Shown: piece after piece, positions 61,913 to 64,000 of the stretch | Layout of the letters: the number at the start of each line of letters is the position of its first letter | Position numbering within the stretch: position 1 is the first letter of the stretch | NCBI GenBank assembly: GCA_963727245.1 | Contig: CAVSFO010000016.1 | Coordinates: forward strand, 308,389 to 372,388 | Direction: 5' to 3' | Length of the DNA stretch: 64,000 bases | From: JBKQVT01 sp963727245 | Lineage (GTDB): Bacteria > Planctomycetota > Planctomycetia > Pirellulales > Thermoguttaceae | The notes under the pieces: model-generated | The model's input: only the letters and a program-made list of their open reading frames with translations | What the model was told of the DNA's origin: nothing | Databases searched by the model: none | Translations under genes and position numbers: made by a program

Positions 61913-64000
61913 CTAATGCCCGACGCCCGAAAGCACGAATGCTGCCCATTGCCTGGTTGAGGCAGTTCGACCGCCGGAGGGCAGCTTGCCGGTCACAGAT
62001 AGTCCGAGGCCGCGGTTGGCACCCGGATTGTCGATCAGTTCCGGGTGACGATAAATGGCCAATTGGGCCTGACGCAGGGCCTCGATGGGCGGCAGGTCCT
62101 TCTGCCAGAGGTTTTCGTAGAAAAGCTGCATGAGGACTGCCGTGGCTTTGTCGTCCACTTTCCACAGGCTGGCGATGACGTTCCGCGCCCCGGCAATGTG
62201 AAAGGCGCGTTGGAGTCCAATCACTCCTTCGCCGTCGGCCACGTCGCCAAGGCCCGTATCGCAGGCGGAAAGCACAACCAATTCCAGCTTGCTCAGGTCC
62301 AGCCCGGCGATGGCCTCGGCCGTGAGGATGCCGTTGTCGCCCGTAGGCAGACCCAGTTGATCCTTCGGGAGCGTCAGGTTGGCACCGGCCAGGACCAACC
62401 CGGACAGCACCAGCGGATTGCGCCCGGCAACCGTTCGACGTGGGACCGCGAAAGGCCCGTTGCCCGGCTCAAGGAGACGCAAATCGGCGTTCAGCACGGA
62501 GCGGAAACTGGGATCGGCGAAGAATCCGTGGGTGGAGAGGTGCACCAGCGTGCCTTCGGCAGTTCGGCCAGGACGCGGGCCGTGCCGGCGTCCGCACCGG
62601 TGAGTTTGACCAGGTTTCGGTCGTTCGCCGCGCCGCCAGCCCCGCCACCTCGTCCGCAGTGCCCGTGAGCGGTTGCCAGTGGAGATGGCGGTTCTGCGGG
62701 GTCGCGGCGCGGCTGACCTTGGCCAACATGCCGGGATCGCGGATGGCGTCCTGCGGCTTGGCGTCGTAGGCCACATCGCCCACGGCCAGCACGGTTCCTG
62801 AGCGGCCTATCGTCGTCTTCGCGTCGAGCAGTTCTTCCAAGAGGAACTGGCCCGAGGGCACTACGGCGATAGCGTACTGCTCAAGGAGCACGGAGCCGGG
62901 TTCCTTCCCCCGCAGGGCAGCCCAGGGCATTGAGGTCAATGCCCCGTCCGCACGGATGTAAACGGTTCGGGTGCCTGGGGGCAGTTGATTTTCCACCGGT
63001 TCCCAGAGCAGGCGGCGCAATTGTTCCGCAGCCGAGGTCGTGGGGGTTCCGTTGATGGCCTCTCGGCACGCGGCCAGGGCGGCATCGACCGTGGCCGCTG
63101 GGCCGAGTTCCACGCGGATCACGGGCCGCCCTACAGCCGACACGAATGCGGCGTATTGCTGCGTCCGCGGCTTGCCGAAGTAGGAACAAAGTCAACGAAT
63201 GCCGCATCCTGCGGAAGTCGGGCGACCAATTCCGTGTACGGCCGACGCCCAGCCTGCAATTGACGACTGAACTCGGGTATCCGCGTTGTCAGATCGCGTT
63301 CCAATCGCTCCTTTTCGTTGGAAAGCGCGTTCAAGCGGTCCTTTCTCGCCACCAAATGTCCGGGGTCGGCATCCGACGGTGTGAGGAGCTGCCGTGCCAG
63401 TTCCCGCCTTACCCGAAGGTATGATTCGTATTCTTCTCGCAGTGCGGGCGAGACGAGTGAACGCAACGACTCCTGACGCCGGGCGATTGCTTGCAGGACC
63501 ATCCCCGCGTCGCCCACACATGCCGGTACGCTTCGCCAGCGGAAGTCTTGGTTTGACGCGACGCAGAGAGAATGAAGTTGGGCATCATCAGGCTGCGAGA
63601 CGCGAGATCGAGAGCCTCGGCCTCGGAGGCAGCGGCCAGGACAGCCATCATTGATTTTTCTTCGAGTTCGGCGGCCCTGGATGAGTAGAAGATCGTCTTG
63701 TCGTTGTCGCCCCTCGCGTAATAGACGGCGGCGAGGTTGCTCGTCGTGTTGGCGCAGCGGGGATCGTCGGCACCGAAGAACTTCTCTTCGATTTCCGCGG
63801 TTTTCACAAATAGTGGCTCCGCTTTGGCGTAGTCACCCGTCATCATGCAAATGGACGCCAACTTCTTTAAGCCGTCGGCGTACATTGGATGCGTTCCCCG
63901 AACCTCCTTTTGTAATACTCGTTCGTGCGCAGCGCCACCGGAGCTCGGCCTTGTGGAAATCGCGGTATGAAGGATGTGCCAAAACATGACATAGGTGAGC
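61913..64000 (-). CDS. TPR-CHAT (caspase-like) protease, partial, multiply frameshifted
   Basis: It runs past the window end; the visible part is the C-terminal 690 or so codons. TPR-like helices come first (YADGLKKLASICMMTGDYAK, AEPLFVKTAEIEEKFFG), then the classical CHAT linker (REEYESYLRVRRELARQL, LTTRIPEFSRQLQAG, DAAFVDFV). The CHAT domain has GTRTVYIRADGALTSMPWAA, LVHLSTHGFFAD with the catalytic His, LELVVLSACDTGLG with the catalytic Cys, and ARNVIASLWKVDDKATAVLM. The frame shifts near 63930, 63500, 63160, 62620 and 62555, each time resuming recognisable family sequence. Both catalytic residues survive. The indel density suggests poor sequence here or decay. CHAT enzymes cleave partner proteins; candidates lie in the same operon. 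Confidence 0.72.

Overview
The window looks like chromosomal DNA of a planctomycete, probably near the Pirellulales. The evidence is a high-GC genome carrying an adenosylcobalamin-dependent ribonucleotide reductase, a DUF1559-type protein, an N-terminal LEPR-XLL-like anchor, several GYF_2 (DUF4339) membrane proteins, a PTS phosphorelay with no sugar permease, and dense short palindromic repeats between genes. The genus cannot be named from the sequence alone.

Layout. 1-8.3 kb: a TolC-type outer-membrane lipoprotein (cut by the window edge), an RmlC-type epimerase, a broken GDSL hydrolase, tRNA-Ala(CGC), and two tandem parallel beta-helix/PKD proteins. 8.4-11.5 kb: a RAYT transposase with its REP hairpins inserted at the 3' end of a lipoprotein solute-binding protein gene, then a PIN toxin-antitoxin pair. 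11.8-22.98 kb: xylulokinase, a polytopic membrane protein, two HAD proteins, a glycosyltransferase, a trypsin-like protease, an aspartate-type aminotransferase and citrate synthase. 23.2-29.7 kb: a Cys-rich DUF6485-like protein, the hpf-ptsN-ptsH-ptsI cluster, then DUF2344, RNase E/G and ribosomal protein L21. 29.9-36.1 kb: nrdJ, a ROK kinase fused to an Mth938-like domain, a small HTH/zinc-ribbon protein and tRNA-Glu(CTC). 36.2-46.2 kb: a DUF1559-like protein, a RelE remnant, an APC permease, a URO-D family protein, a glycine-zipper lipoprotein, a sialate O-acetylesterase and an aldo/keto reductase.

The most striking region is 46.8-64 kb: nine co-directional minus-strand genes with gaps of 142 bp or less. 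In transcription order they are a TPR-CHAT (caspase-like) protease, a secreted TPR/coiled-coil protein, a giant LEPR-XLL/FG-GAP/Ig-like protein ending in a cysteine-peptidase-like domain, a small lipoprotein, a zinc-ribbon/coiled-coil/TM protein, three GYF_2-TM proteins with unrelated C-terminal domains (unknown, HEAT repeats, PD40 propeller), and a DUF4177-like lipoprotein. I read it as a candidate uncharacterised envelope-spanning system with a protease module. This is inference from domain content and gene order.

Two cautions. First, about twenty single- or few-base frame interruptions are visible in otherwise conserved genes, including citrate synthase, so part of this is probably sequence error; broken genes are annotated over their full homologous span. 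Second, at least nine families of short palindromes fill the intergenic space and sometimes enter coding sequence.
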